This document shows positions 49,707 to 59,297 of a stretch of 64,000 nucleotides of DNA, piece after piece. A program made the position numbers and the translations under genes. Source of the DNA: CAZZBK01 sp964387325 (GTDB lineage Bacteria; Planctomycetota; Planctomycetia; Pirellulales; PNKZ01); NCBI GenBank assembly GCA_964387325.1, contig CAYLYE010000005.1:1-64000 (forward strand), in the 5' to 3' direction. The notes below the pieces were generated by a model. It searched no databases. It had not been told where the DNA came from and worked only from the letters and a program-made list of their open reading frames with translations. Numbering within the stretch: the stretch's first letter is position 1; every line of letters begins with the position of its first letter.

Positions 49707-52538
49707 ATGCGTTGTTTGTTTCATCGAATGGGCTGGCTATTCGTGGCGTGCTTGTCGAGTCTTGTCTTCTCGACCATCGTAGGGGCCGAGCCCGCCGCTG
49801 CATCTCGACCGGCTTGGACGAGATCGAAGGTCACGGGCTCGCCGCTGCCGCCCGAGCCGTATGAGATCGTCGCGTCGTTTTCACAATTGAAGTTCAAGCT
49901 CCCCACGAGCTTGGAAGAGTTTCCCACCGCGCCGCGACTGCTCGTGACCGAGATGGGAGGCAAAATCTACAGCTTTCCTAAGCAAGCGAGTGTCGCGCAG
50001 GCCGACTTGGTTGCCGATCTCGACACCATGCTGCCGAGCGACTTACGCGGCAAAAAGATTGCGCTGTTCGACGCCGAGTTTCATCCGAATTATGCCAGCA
50101 ATCGCTACGTGTTCATTTGCTACGTGCATCCAGGCAACGGCGGTCACACACGCGTCTCGCGTCTGACACTAACGAAGGACGAACAACCCAAGGTCGAACC
50201 CAACAGCGAACGGGTTATCATCACCTGGCCCTCGGGCGGACATAATGCCGGCTGCCTCGAGTTTGGCCCCGACGGATATCTCTACCTCGCCACCGGTGAC
50301 GGCTCGGGCCCCAATCCGCCTGACGGACTGACGACCGGCCAAGATGTTTCGGACCTGCTCGGCTCGATCCTCCGCATCGATGTCGATAAACCCCATGGCG
50401 AGTCGAACTACTCGATCCCGGCTGACAACCCGTTCGTCGGTAAGCCGAATACCCGCGCGGAGATTTGGGCCTACGGGCTGCGCAATCCCTGGAAGTTCGG
50501 CATCGATTCGACGAATGGCCAGGTGTTCGTGGCTGACAACGGCTGGGAGTCGTGGGAGATGATCCACCGCGCTGATCGAGGCACGAATTGCGGCTGGCCG
50601 GTGATGGAAGGGCGCGCGGCACTCCGCAGCGAGGTCAAGGTCGGCCCGACGCCGATCGTCCCTCCCGTGATGGATCATTCACATACCGAGGCCAACTCGG
50701 TCATCGGCGGACCAGTCTATCGCGGCTCAAAACTCGCGGACCTCAATGGCGCGTTTGTCTACGGCGACTATATCACCGGCACGATCTGGGGCGTGAAACC
50801 CGATCGCGACGGGTCGTACTCCTGCACGACGCTTATCGACACCGATCAACGCATCGTCGGCTTCCTGCAAGGGAGCCAGGGTGAACTCTATGTGCTCGAC
50901 TACGATTTCACCGGGCAGATTTATGAGCTGCGGCCGTCGAACACACCCGACACCTCGGCGACCTTCCCGCGACTGCTGAGCAAGACCGGATTGTTCAAGT
51001 CCCTCTCGCCGCTTACGCCGGCCGCGGGTGTCGTGCCGTACTCGGTGGTCGTGCCTCGTTGGGAAGATGGCGCCGACTCGCAACGTTGGGTGGCGATACC
51101 TGGTAACGGCAAGATCGAGTTGGCGACGAGCGCCGACAAGCCAGCCGTGTATCCCGAGGGGACCGTGTTGGTGAAACACCTCACGCTCCCGCATGGTGAC
51201 TTCGCGCCCATCCCATTAGAGACGCAACTCCTGCACTTCGAACGAGGTACCTGGCGACCGTACAGTTACCTCTGGGACGAGGCCGGACGCGAGGCGACGC
51301 TTGTCGACACCGTGGGCACAAGCCGCCCGATCAAGTTGGCCGCGTCGGGTAAAAGTCCAGCGGTCGAGCGCACCTGGCACGTGAATGCCACGAACGAGTG
51401 CAAACTCTGCCACAACGCCGGTCCCAAGTTCGTGTTAGGATTTGTGTCGAATCAATTGATTCATTCAGGGCATGAATTGGCCGCACAGGGTGTACTGGTA
51501 ACGACACCTATCATCCGGCCGATTGATCGGTTAGTGGACCCCACTGAGCCGAAAGCTAAACTCGACGACCGGGCTCGTTCCTATCTGCATGCCAATTGCA
51601 GCATGTGCCATCACCCGGGCGGCAACGCCATCGTGTCGTTCTTTCTGCGGCGTGATTTGCCGTTTGAACAGCTCAACACGAACAAAGGGACCGGCATTGG
51701 CACGTTCGGCATGCGTGACGCGAAGATCATCGTCCCCAGCGATCCGTATCGCAGCGTGCTCATGTATCGCATGACAAAGCTAGGCTACGCCCGGATGCCG
51801 TACATCGGCTCGCGTGTGGTCGATAGCGAGGGTGTGGCACTGATCGAGCAATGGATTCTGTCGCTCGGCAATGCGAAAGAGAATCAGCACTCGACACAAG
51901 ACCTGAACTCGACTGAAGACGCGCTCGCCTTGGCGTTGCAACTGCACGCTGGTAAGTTGACGCCAAGTAAGTATGCCGAAGCCGTCAAGGCAGGCAGCGC
52001 GCTCGCGGCCAGCGATCGGCGCGGGCTGTTCGAGACGTTCGTAAGCGAGTCGCAGCGGCGACCGACGCTTGGGCCGACATTCGATCCGCAAATCGTGTTG
52101 AGCAAAACGGGCGATGCCGCGCGTGGCCGGTTGATCTTCTTCAGCGACGGTGCCCGCTGCCGCAATTGCCACGAGGCAGACGATCGCGACAAGTCGTTGG
52201 GCCCAACACTGCTCGACATCAAAAAGAAATATCCGCGCACGGCAGAGATGCTCCCACACGTGTTGCAACCGTCGCTGAAGATCGATGAGCCGTTCGCGGC
52301 GTACACCGCCGTGCTCGCCGACGGTCGCGTGCTCAATGGCCTGCTCGTTGAACAAAACGACAAGCAGGTCGTGCTCAAAACGCCTGAGAAACGGATCGTA
52401 CGCATTGCCCGCAGCGAGCTCGAAGAACTGGTCAAGAGCACGGCGTCGCTGATGCCCGAGCGGATTTTGAGCGACCTGACCGCCCAGGAAGCGGCCGATT
52501 TGCTGGAGTACATCCGCACGGTCAGCTTGCAGCCGTAG
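49707..52538 (+). CDS. secreted beta-propeller dehydrogenase fused to three cytochrome c motifs
   Basis: The 943-residue protein has a signal peptide (RMGWLFVACLSSLVFSTIVG), a glucose/sorbosone dehydrogenase-like propeller (about residues 50-400; FDAEFHPNYASNRYVFICYV, ATGDGSGPNPPDGLTTGQDV, GLRNPWKFGIDSTNGQVFVA), then a middle domain with heme motifs CKLCH and CSMCH, and a C-terminal planctomycete cytochrome domain with CRNCHEADDRDKSLGPTLLD. Electrons from a periplasmic sugar or alcohol oxidation could thus pass directly to heme. The frame is open from 49587; the ATG at 49707 supplies the signal peptide. The substrate is unknown. Confidence 0.88.
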   Translation: MRCLFHRMGWLFVACLSSLVFSTIVGAEPAAASRPAWTRSKVTGSPLPPEPYEIVASFSQLKFKLPTSLEEFPTAPRLLVTEMGGKIYSFPKQASVAQADLVADLDTMLPSDLRGKKIALFDAEFHPNYASNRYVFICYVHPGNGGHTRVSRLTLTKDEQPKVEPNSERVIITWPSGGHNAGCLEFGPDGYLYLATGDGSGPNPPDGLTTGQDVSDLLGSILRIDVDKPHGESNYSIPADNPFVGKPNTRAEIWAYGLRNPWKFGIDSTNGQVFVADNGWESWEMIHRADRGTNCGWPVMEGRAALRSEVKVGPTPIVPPVMDHSHTEANSVIGGPVYRGSKLADLNGAFVYGDYITGTIWGVKPDRDGSYSCTTLIDTDQRIVGFLQGSQGELYVLDYDFTGQIYELRPSNTPDTSATFPRLLSKTGLFKSLSPLTPAAGVVPYSVVVPRWEDGADSQRWVAIPGNGKIELATSADKPAVYPEGTVLVKHLTLPHGDFAPIPLETQLLHFERGTWRPYSYLWDEAGREATLVDTVGTSRPIKLAASGKSPAVERTWHVNATNECKLCHNAGPKFVLGFVSNQLIHSGHELAAQGVLVTTPIIRPIDRLVDPTEPKAKLDDRARSYLHANCSMCHHPGGNAIVSFFLRRDLPFEQLNTNKGTGIGTFGMRDAKIIVPSDPYRSVLMYRMTKLGYARMPYIGSRVVDSEGVALIEQWILSLGNAKENQHSTQDLNSTEDALALALQLHAGKLTPSKYAEAVKAGSALAASDRRGLFETFVSESQRRPTLGPTFDPQIVLSKTGDAARGRLIFFSDGARCRNCHEADDRDKSLGPTLLDIKKKYPRTAEMLPHVLQPSLKIDEPFAAYTAVLADGRVLNGLLVEQNDKQVVLKTPEKRIVRIARSELEELVKSTASLMPERILSDLTAQEAADLLEYIRTVSLQP

Positions 52539-52638
52539 TTGTATTTGCACCGCGGAGTCGGCAGGTTAGGATGAAGTCGTGGCGTGTTCGACACCAGGGC
52601 GTCGGACCGCGCCAAGACTTCTCACGAACGACTGCTCG

Positions 52639-53685
52639 ATGTTTATCCTTGCTCCCCGCGCCCGGCATCGTGATTTGGCCCTGCTGTGTCGTCGGTTGTC
52701 GACCTCGCTCGAGGCAGGGATCGATATTCGTCGTGTGTTTGCCCGCGAGGCCACGAGCCATCTGCCGCGCGCCATGCGGCGACACCTGGAGCATATCAGT
52801 CAGTCGATCAGCGGCGGCCAGAGCCTGAGCGAGGCCCTGGAGGGGACCGGCGATTATTTTCCGCCGCTGTTCCGCGCGCTGGTGCGCGTCGGTGAACAGA
52901 CGGGACATTTGGACTCGGTGTTTGGCCAGTTGGCCGAGAGTTACGAGTATCAGGAACAATTGCGGCGCGAGTTCATGGCCAGCATCGCTTGGCCCATGAT
53001 CGAGTTGTCGCTCGCCCTGGTCACGGTCGGCCTGATCATTTGGATCACCGGCTTTTTTGCTGACAAGAAAGACCTCACGGGTCAGCCGATCGATCTGCTC
53101 GGCTGGGGACTCAAAGGGACCGACGGGCTCATCAAGTATTTCGCGATACTGGGGTGCATTTTCGTCGCAGTGACTGCGCTGGTTCAGTCGATTCGGCGTG
53201 GCGTGGTGTGGGGGCGACCGTTGCAGCGCCTGGCACTGTATATTCCCAAGCTGGGTGGCGCGTTGCAGACATTTGCACTGGCGCGCATGGCGTGGTCGAT
53301 GCACATTACGCTGGGCGCGGGCATGGATCTACTCAAGGCCTTGCCCCTCTGTCTGCGTAGCATGCAAAACGCCACGTATACCGATCATATTGCCAGCGTA
53401 ACCGAGTCGGTTCGCCGCGGCGAAACGGTCACCGAAGCCCTGAGTGCCACGCGAGTCTTTCCGGCTTCGTTTCTGGACGTGATCGACGTGGGCGAACGGA
53501 GTGGTCGATTGCCCGAGTCGATGGTGACCGTCTCAAGGCAGTATCAGGACGAAGCTCGGCGAGCGTTGGCGCTGATCACGCGGATTGCCGGCATGGGCGT
53601 GTGGCTGATGGTGGCTGGGTTGATCGCGATGCTGATCTTCCGCATCTTCGGTTTCTATATGAGCCAGATCAATGCGGTGCTCTGA
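52639..53685 (+). CDS. type II secretion / type IV pilus GspF-PilC-like protein
   Basis: The 348-residue inner-membrane protein contains two copies of the T2SSF domain: DLALLCRRLSTSLEAGIDIR with MRRHLEHISQSISGGQSL, and FALARMAWSMHITLGAGMDL with VTESVRRGETVTEALSATRV, each followed by membrane helices (IELSLALVTVGLIIWITGFF; MGVWLMVAGLIAMLIFRIFG). Such proteins form the platform of pilus or type II secretion machines. No ATPase, pilin or secretin gene is next to it here. The frame opens at GTG 52579; the ATG at 52639 fits the family N-terminus but has no clear Shine-Dalgarno. Confidence 0.87.
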   Translation: MFILAPRARHRDLALLCRRLSTSLEAGIDIRRVFAREATSHLPRAMRRHLEHISQSISGGQSLSEALEGTGDYFPPLFRALVRVGEQTGHLDSVFGQLAESYEYQEQLRREFMASIAWPMIELSLALVTVGLIIWITGFFADKKDLTGQPIDLLGWGLKGTDGLIKYFAILGCIFVAVTALVQSIRRGVVWGRPLQRLALYIPKLGGALQTFALARMAWSMHITLGAGMDLLKALPLCLRSMQNATYTDHIASVTESVRRGETVTEALSATRVFPASFLDVIDVGERSGRLPESMVTVSRQYQDEARRALALITRIAGMGVWLMVAGLIAMLIFRIFGFYMSQINAVL

Positions 53686-53739
53686 GGTCGATACCGAAAT
53701 CGTCTGAGTGGGAGATGAAAAAGCAAAGCTCGGAGCGCA

Positions 53740-53782
53740 AAAAAATGGGTGGCTCTACGATCTCGCGGTTCGTGGAGCCACC
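53740..53782 (-). terminator. reverse-strand terminator (distal)
   Basis: GGTGGCTC (53748-53755) pairs with GAGCCACC (53775-53782), with a further ACGA/TCGT pair inside. On the reverse strand the stem is followed by CATTTTTTTG (53737-53746). It lies about 170 bases beyond the fusA stop and could act as a second stop for fusA transcription, or weakly for the convergent gspF-like gene. Confidence 0.6.
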
Positions 53783-53880
53783 TCCCCTTATGTCAGGGGG
53801 CCTCAGAGGAATGCGGCCCGCATGACACAGTGATCATTTTAAGGCGGAAAACTACGTCTGCAAATTACTTGTGGGTAAAA

Positions 53881-53916
53881 CACAAAAAAACAGGCCCTGG
53901 TATCGACCAGGGCCTG
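53881..53916 (-). terminator. Rho-independent terminator of fusA
   Basis: CAGGCCCTGG (53891-53900) and CCAGGGCCTG (53907-53916) form a perfect ten-base stem with the loop TATCGA; on the reverse strand a run of seven T follows. It lies 36 bases after the fusA stop codon. Confidence 0.88.
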
Positions 53917-53951
53917 AGTAATTAGCGCGTAAACTACTTCAGAGATTCAGC

Positions 53952-56048
53952 TTACTTCGCACCGACCAACTGGGCCTGCTTCTTCTTGTCGGCGACGATT
54001 TGTTCTTGAATGCTGCCCGGCACGCGACGGTATTTGGCAAACTCCATCGTGAACGTGCCTTGGCCTTGGGTCAGGCTGCGGAGGTCGGTCGAGTAACCGA
54101 ACGTCTCGGACAGCGGCACTTCGGCCTCGATCTTCGTCGTGTTCCCTTCCATCTCGGTCGACACGATCATACCGCGACGGCTGGTGACGTCGCCGGTGAC
54201 CGGGCCTTGGAAGTTCGTGGGGCACTCGATCTCGACCTTCATGATCGGTTCGAGCAGCACGGGCTTCATCTTCAAGAACGTCTCGCGGAAGCAACCGCGA
54301 GCACAGATCTGGAACGCCATATCCGAGCTGTCGACATCGTGGTAAGAGCCGTCATTGAGCACGCACTTCACACCGACGATCGGGAAGCCGGCGACGGGGC
54401 CCTTGCCCAATGAGTCGCGGTAGCCCTTCTGGACGCTGGGGATGTATTCCTTGGGAATACGTCCGCCGACGATATCGTCGACAAACTCGAACGGCTCGGG
54501 AGCATCGTCGGGCAGCGGCTCAAACACGCCCACAATGTGCGCGAATTGACCCGATCCACCGGTTTGTTTCTTGTGTTTGTAGTTGTACTCGGCCACTTGC
54601 GTCGGCGCTTCGCGATAGCTGACCTTGGGCGCGCCGACTTCGCAGTCAACCTTGTACTCGCGACGGATGCGCTCGACGTAGATTTCCAGGTGCAACTCGC
54701 CCATGCCGGCGATCACGGTCTCGTTGGTTTCTTCGTCGCTGCTCACACGGAACGTCGGGTCTTCGCGCGTGAAGCGTTGCAGCGCCTTGCCAAGCTTGTC
54801 GCCCGACTCGCGATTCGTGGCCACGATGGCCATCTTGATGACGGGCTCGGGGACGAACATGTTCTCGAGCGCGCAGTACTTGGTGCTGGCCGCGAAGGTA
54901 TCGCCGCTGGCGCAGTCGATGCCCAGCACGGCGACAATGTCACCGGCCTCGGCCGTGTCGATTTCCTCGCGTTTGTCGGCGTGCATTTTGACGATGCGCG
55001 CGAACCGCTCTTTCTTGCTGGTACGCTGATTGTAGTAGGTCTCGCCCTTGGTGATTGTCCCCTGATAGACGCGCATGAACGTAAGCTGACCGAACGGATC
55101 TTCGACGATCTTGAAGGCCATGCCGACGAACGGCTTCGAGGGATCGGCCGAGAGCGGGAAGGGCTCGGCCGGGTTGTCCCACTTCTTGGCTTTGACCGGA
55201 CGATCGAGCGGCGAGGGCAAGTAGCGACAAATCGCGTCGAGCAGCGGCTGCACGCCCTTGTTTTTGTAGGCGCTGCCCATGAACACCGGCGTCAAATCCT
55301 GGTGCTGTACGGCGTTGCGAATGATGTCGTGCAGCTTGTCGACCGGCACTTCTTCCTCGCTGAGCAGCTTCTCCATCAGTTCGTCGCTGTACATCGAGAG
55401 CGCCTCGAGCATCTCGTGGCGCGCCTGGGCGGTGGTCTCTTTGAGATCGTCGGGAATTTCTTCGACGCGCATCTTTTCGCCGTTGCTGCCGTCAAAGTAA
55501 TACGCCTTCATCTCGATCAGATCGATAATGCCTTTGAGCTGGTCTTCTTTGCCGATGGGCCATTGCATCAACACGGCGTCGCAACCGAGCTTATCCTTGA
55601 GTTGGCGTTGCACCTTGAGGTGATCGGCGCCGGTGCGATCCATCTTATTGATGAACGCCAAGCGGGGCACGTGATAACGCTTCATCTGGCGATCGACGGT
55701 CATCGACTGGCTTTGCACGCCACCGACGGCGCACAGCACGAGGATCGCGCCGTCGAGAACACGCAAGCTGCGCTCGACTTCGACCGTGAAGTCGACGTGG
55801 CCCGGGGTGTCGATCAGGTTGATTACGTTGCCGTTGGTCCACTCGACGGTGGTGGCCGCACTGGTGATCGTGATGCCGCGTTCGCGTTCGAGGTCCATGT
55901 AGTCCATCGTGGCGCCATCGCCACCACCCTTCACCTCTTGAATGCGGTGAATGCGGCCGGCGTAGAACAAAATGCGCTCCGACAATGTGGTTTTGCCCGA
56001 GTCGATGTGCGCCGAAATACCGATGTTGCGAAGTTTGGACAGGTCCAT
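53952..56048 (-). CDS. fusA: translation elongation factor G (EFG1, mitochondrial-like type)
   Basis: EF-G drives GTP-dependent translocation on the ribosome. The 698-residue protein has all G motifs: AHIDSGKTT (G1), RERGITI (G2), DTPGHVDFTVEVERSLRVLD (G3) and NKMDRTGAD (G4), followed by domains II-V. Two details, AHIDSGKTT in place of the bacterial AHIDAGKTT and the phrase EVKGGGDGATMDYMDLERER, match mitochondrial EFG1 and the spirochaete/planctomycete spdEFG1 group, in which a second EF-G takes over ribosome recycling. The ATG at 56048 starts MDLSKLRNIGISAH. It has its own terminator downstream; no rpsL, rpsG or tuf gene is adjacent. Confidence 0.96.
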   Translation of the reverse strand: MDLSKLRNIGISAHIDSGKTTLSERILFYAGRIHRIQEVKGGGDGATMDYMDLERERGITITSAATTVEWTNGNVINLIDTPGHVDFTVEVERSLRVLDGAILVLCAVGGVQSQSMTVDRQMKRYHVPRLAFINKMDRTGADHLKVQRQLKDKLGCDAVLMQWPIGKEDQLKGIIDLIEMKAYYFDGSNGEKMRVEEIPDDLKETTAQARHEMLEALSMYSDELMEKLLSEEEVPVDKLHDIIRNAVQHQDLTPVFMGSAYKNKGVQPLLDAICRYLPSPLDRPVKAKKWDNPAEPFPLSADPSKPFVGMAFKIVEDPFGQLTFMRVYQGTITKGETYYNQRTSKKERFARIVKMHADKREEIDTAEAGDIVAVLGIDCASGDTFAASTKYCALENMFVPEPVIKMAIVATNRESGDKLGKALQRFTREDPTFRVSSDEETNETVIAGMGELHLEIYVERIRREYKVDCEVGAPKVSYREAPTQVAEYNYKHKKQTGGSGQFAHIVGVFEPLPDDAPEPFEFVDDIVGGRIPKEYIPSVQKGYRDSLGKGPVAGFPIVGVKCVLNDGSYHDVDSSDMAFQICARGCFRETFLKMKPVLLEPIMKVEIECPTNFQGPVTGDVTSRRGMIVSTEMEGNTTKIEAEVPLSETFGYSTDLRSLTQGQGTFTMEFAKYRRVPGSIQEQIVADKKKQAQLVGAK

Positions 56049-56443
56049 GGATACAGTCTCGAAAAAAACGATGTTAGAACGATTTTCGCAGCTTTCAGCC
56101 GTCGGACACCCCACCGTAACACACCAGGAATGTTCCTCTTCCTGATCCTTGCACGCGGCAAAATCGAGCCGGCTGAGCGCTCAATTTCAAGCCGCTACGC
56201 CCGATGGATTGATACGGTGGTGCACAGGGCTCTCGGCCCGGGCGAGCGACGTAGACTTATTATCCTAACTCATTTCGGCCGTAGGGGAAGGGCGACTTCA
56301 TACGATCCTGCAAGGTATATCGATTCCTCACAAGTTAACGACCGCGGCGGTACGACCCCCCGGGGACACGCTAGTTGGTCGATGTATTGCAAGTCATTTG
56401 ATGTCAATTGGTTATGCAAACAACTGTCAGCGAGACTGAGCAC
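56049..56443. other. intergenic region upstream of fusA
   Basis: No gene is seen in these 395 bases. On the reverse strand they carry the fusA promoter and leader and the end of the TPR transcript. An A-rich run precedes the fusA start (GAAAAAAACG, 56068-56077, on the forward strand). No convincing hairpin terminator follows the TPR gene, so read-through into fusA is possible. Confidence 0.35.
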
Positions 56444-57601
56444 TCACTCGGGCTGGGGTGATTTACGCAGCTTGCCAATCCCGCGTGGCTTGTTGAGTGG
56501 GTCACTATTCGACGATCCCGGAACGGTCGACGGCTTACCCAGGCCCGGGGTTGCCGGCGCGGCAGCTGGTTCGCGATACGGTTGTTTTTGCTGGTACAGA
56601 GCCCGTCGGGTTTGCATCTCGGTACGGTCGCGATTCGCGCCCTCGGGCAAAGCTTTGAGGGCTTTATCCATCGTGGCCACCGCGGCGTCGAACTGACCAT
56701 CGGTCGCCTGCGCGGCGGCGAGCGTGTCGAGGTAGCGGTAGTCCCCTTCGCCATCGAGTTCGATGGCTCGCTGAGCCGTTTGTATCGCCAACTTCGGGTC
56801 GCGAAATAGCTCGTCGGGACACGTCGATAGCAGCCAGGCAGCCGACTGGTAACCGCGACCGTAGTCGGGAGCGATTCGAATGGCCGCCCGCAGATCGTTG
56901 GCTGCGTCGTTCCAGCGATTCAGATCGGCATAGGCATCGGCGCGGAGCACGTAGGCCATGGCGAACGCGTCGTCGGCGGTAATGGCCCGCGTGTAGTCTT
57001 GAATCGCCCGGCTGTAATCGGCGAGTTGATAATATGCGTATCCTCGTCCGACGAGCGACGGCGCGTCGTTGGCCTTGAGCCTCAAGGCCTGATCGTAGTC
57101 GGCGATCGCCGGGCGAAACTCGCCTTGGCTGCTTTTGAGTTCGCCGCGATTGAAAAACACGTTGGGAAACTGTGGCTTGAGCTCGATGACTTTGTCGAAA
57201 TCGGCGCCGGCCTCCTTGATCTTGCTTTGCATGGCATAACTGACGCCGCGATTATGCAAGGCGCGCCAATTGCTGGCATCGATACTCACGGCCTTTTGAA
57301 AGTCAGCGAACGCGGTCTCTTCTTGACCCGCTTCGCTGCGCAACTCGCCGCGACGATTGTAGGCCCAGCTCATTAAATTGTTGGCGTAACTTTTTTCGGT
57401 ATCGGTTGGAGTCCCTTTGGTCCCTTCCTCGCAAAGTCGAATGACCTCGTTGAGATTGGCATCGGTCTTGGCCGCGATGCTCGCCTCATAGGCTTTTTTG
57501 AGTGAGTCGTTCACGGTCTGGGCCGAGACGGTCGAGGTGTTCGCGATCAACAACGAAACGGCGAACAAAACACGCAAACAAGTAGCCAGATACGTCGACA
57601 T
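56444..57601 (-). CDS. secreted TPR-repeat protein
   Basis: The 385-residue product has a signal peptide (STYLATCLRVLFAVSLLIAN followed by VSA-Q) and about six TPR units: DFQKAVSIDASNWRALHNRG, DFDKVIELKPQFPNVFFNRG, DYDQALRLKANDAPSLVGRG, DYTRAITADDAFAMAYVLRA and DLRAAIRIAPDYGRGYQSAA. The C-terminus is Pro/Ser-rich. The frame opens at 57832, inside fumC; the ATG at 57601 has GGGAG nine bases upstream and the signal peptide. An ATG at 57619 would add six residues. It starts 26 bases after the fumC stop, suggesting co-transcription. It likely acts as a periplasmic scaffold. Confidence 0.85.
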   Translation of the reverse strand: MSTYLATCLRVLFAVSLLIANTSTVSAQTVNDSLKKAYEASIAAKTDANLNEVIRLCEEGTKGTPTDTEKSYANNLMSWAYNRRGELRSEAGQEETAFADFQKAVSIDASNWRALHNRGVSYAMQSKIKEAGADFDKVIELKPQFPNVFFNRGELKSSQGEFRPAIADYDQALRLKANDAPSLVGRGYAYYQLADYSRAIQDYTRAITADDAFAMAYVLRADAYADLNRWNDAANDLRAAIRIAPDYGRGYQSAAWLLSTCPDELFRDPKLAIQTAQRAIELDGEGDYRYLDTLAAAQATDGQFDAAVATMDKALKALPEGANRDRTEMQTRRALYQQKQPYREPAAAPATPGLGKPSTVPGSSNSDPLNKPRGIGKLRKSPQPE

Positions 57602-57627
57602 TGTCAGCTTCTCCCACATCGATTCAT

Positions 57628-59052
57628 TTAGGCGTGCGGCTCGGTCATGCTCCACGGATCGAGCGCGGCTTTCAACTCGGCCGGGGGCAGAATGTTCTGT
57701 TCGGTACACAACTCGCGAATGGTCTTGCCGGTCTTGAACGCTTCCTTGGCCAAGGCGGCCGCCTTTTCGTAGCCAATGTACGGATTCAGACTCGTGACCA
57801 TCGACAGACTTTTTTCCACGCTCGCCTCGCACTGCCCCTCGTTGGCGTCCATTTCCAGAGCGCAGAAGTCGACAAACGCGCGGGTCGCGCCGGACAACAG
57901 CGCGATGCTCTCAAGGGTCGTTTGGCCCATGACCGGCATCATGATATTGAGCTGGAACTGACCGCCAGCCGCGCCGCTCATGGTGATCGTCTGATCGTTG
58001 CCCATGACGCGGGCTGTCACCTGCATCATACTCTCGCACATCACGGGGTTTACTTTGCCGGGCATAATCGAGCTGCCGGGCTGTCGATCGGGCAGCATGA
58101 GTTCGTAGAAGCCGCAACGGGGGCCCGAGCCGAGCCAGCGGATGTTGTTGGCCACGTTGAACAGCGTGCTCGCGATGGTCTTGAGTTGGGCGTGACACTC
58201 GACCAGACCGTCGCGTTGGGCGTTGGCCTCGAAATGATTCACGGCCTCGACAAACGGGATGCTGGTGTCTTGAGCCAGCGCGGCAGCCACCCGAGAGCCG
58301 AATTCAGGATGCGTATTGATACCGGTCCCGACGGCCGTGCCTCCCACGGGCAACTCAAGGACCGCGTTGAGCGCTGCCTTGGCGCGGTCAAGCGAGAGGG
58401 CCAACTGACGCGCGAAGCCGCCGATCTCTTGTCCGAGCCGCAACGGGGTCGCATCGGCCAAGTGTGTGCGGCCGATCTTGATGATCTTGTCCCAGTCTTT
58501 CGCTTTTTGAGCGAGCACATCGTGAAAGCGCTCGAGGGCGGGCAACAGGTCACGCGCGATTTGCATCGCGACGGCCACGTGAATGGCAGTGGGGAAGGTA
58601 TCGTTCGTGCTCTGGCCCATGTTGACGTGATCGTTGGGATGGATCGGCTTGGCCGCTTGGAAACGGTCGCCCCCCATGATCTCGATCGCGCGGTTAGAAA
58701 TCACCTCGTTGGCGTTCATGTTGCTGCTGGTGCCCGAGCCGGTCTGGAACACGTCGATGGGGAACTCGTTATCGAATTTCCCTTCAGAGACCTCGCGGCA
58801 GGCTTGCAGCATGGCCTTGACCTGGGCGTCGTTGAGCTTGTTTTTGCCGCTCTGGGTCAGTTTGCCCAGGTCACGATTAGCGATGCCGCAGGCGTACTTG
58901 ACCAGTCCCATCGCATGAATCAGCGGCTTGGGAAGCGGCATGCCGGAGATCGGAAAGTTCTCGACAGCCCGTTGAGTCTGGGCTCCGTAAAAAGCTTGGG
59001 CCGGCACTCGGACCTCGCCCATGGAGTCTTTTTCGATACGGAAATCGGCCAT
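57628..59052 (-). CDS. fumC: class II fumarate hydratase
   Basis: FumC reversibly hydrates fumarate to malate in the TCA cycle without an iron-sulfur cluster. The 474-residue length is normal. It begins ADFRIEKDSMGEVRVPAQAF and has QTGSGTSSNMNANEVISNRA, IHPNDHVNMGQSTNDTFPTA, KIGRTHLADATPLRLGQEIG and the superfamily signature GSSIMPGKVNPV with the catalytic Ser. The frame opens at 59286; the ATG at 59052 is the family start. It is divergent from the M20 amidohydrolase gene and followed by the TPR gene. Confidence 0.96.
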   Translation of the reverse strand: MADFRIEKDSMGEVRVPAQAFYGAQTQRAVENFPISGMPLPKPLIHAMGLVKYACGIANRDLGKLTQSGKNKLNDAQVKAMLQACREVSEGKFDNEFPIDVFQTGSGTSSNMNANEVISNRAIEIMGGDRFQAAKPIHPNDHVNMGQSTNDTFPTAIHVAVAMQIARDLLPALERFHDVLAQKAKDWDKIIKIGRTHLADATPLRLGQEIGGFARQLALSLDRAKAALNAVLELPVGGTAVGTGINTHPEFGSRVAAALAQDTSIPFVEAVNHFEANAQRDGLVECHAQLKTIASTLFNVANNIRWLGSGPRCGFYELMLPDRQPGSSIMPGKVNPVMCESMMQVTARVMGNDQTITMSGAAGGQFQLNIMMPVMGQTTLESIALLSGATRAFVDFCALEMDANEGQCEASVEKSLSMVTSLNPYIGYEKAAALAKEAFKTGKTIRELCTEQNILPPAELKAALDPWSMTEPHA

Positions 59053-59297
59053 GACGCTTACTCGCAGCAAATCTTGGTGACAGCGGAAACCAGTGACGAC
59101 ACGGCCGGACATCATACCCGCTGCGGCAAGGGTCTTCCAAGGTGGGCACTTATCGACATGCAACACCCTCGCCCTCGGGAGGTAAGGACTCGTTGATGCC
59201 TGTTGCTTGCCCGGGAGGTTGAAATACACTGTTGTCAGGACGGTTCTTGTCATTTCACGCGGCACGACGCGCGTGCTCAACAACAAGGTGCTTCAAC

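Noticed and set aside
54537..56696. 719-codon forward frame opposite fusA
   Set aside because: fusA on the reverse strand has every G-domain motif; the forward frame is an antisense shadow typical of GC-rich genes.
57601..59196. 531-codon forward frame opposite fumC
   Set aside because: Antisense shadow; the reverse strand encodes a complete fumarase with its signature.
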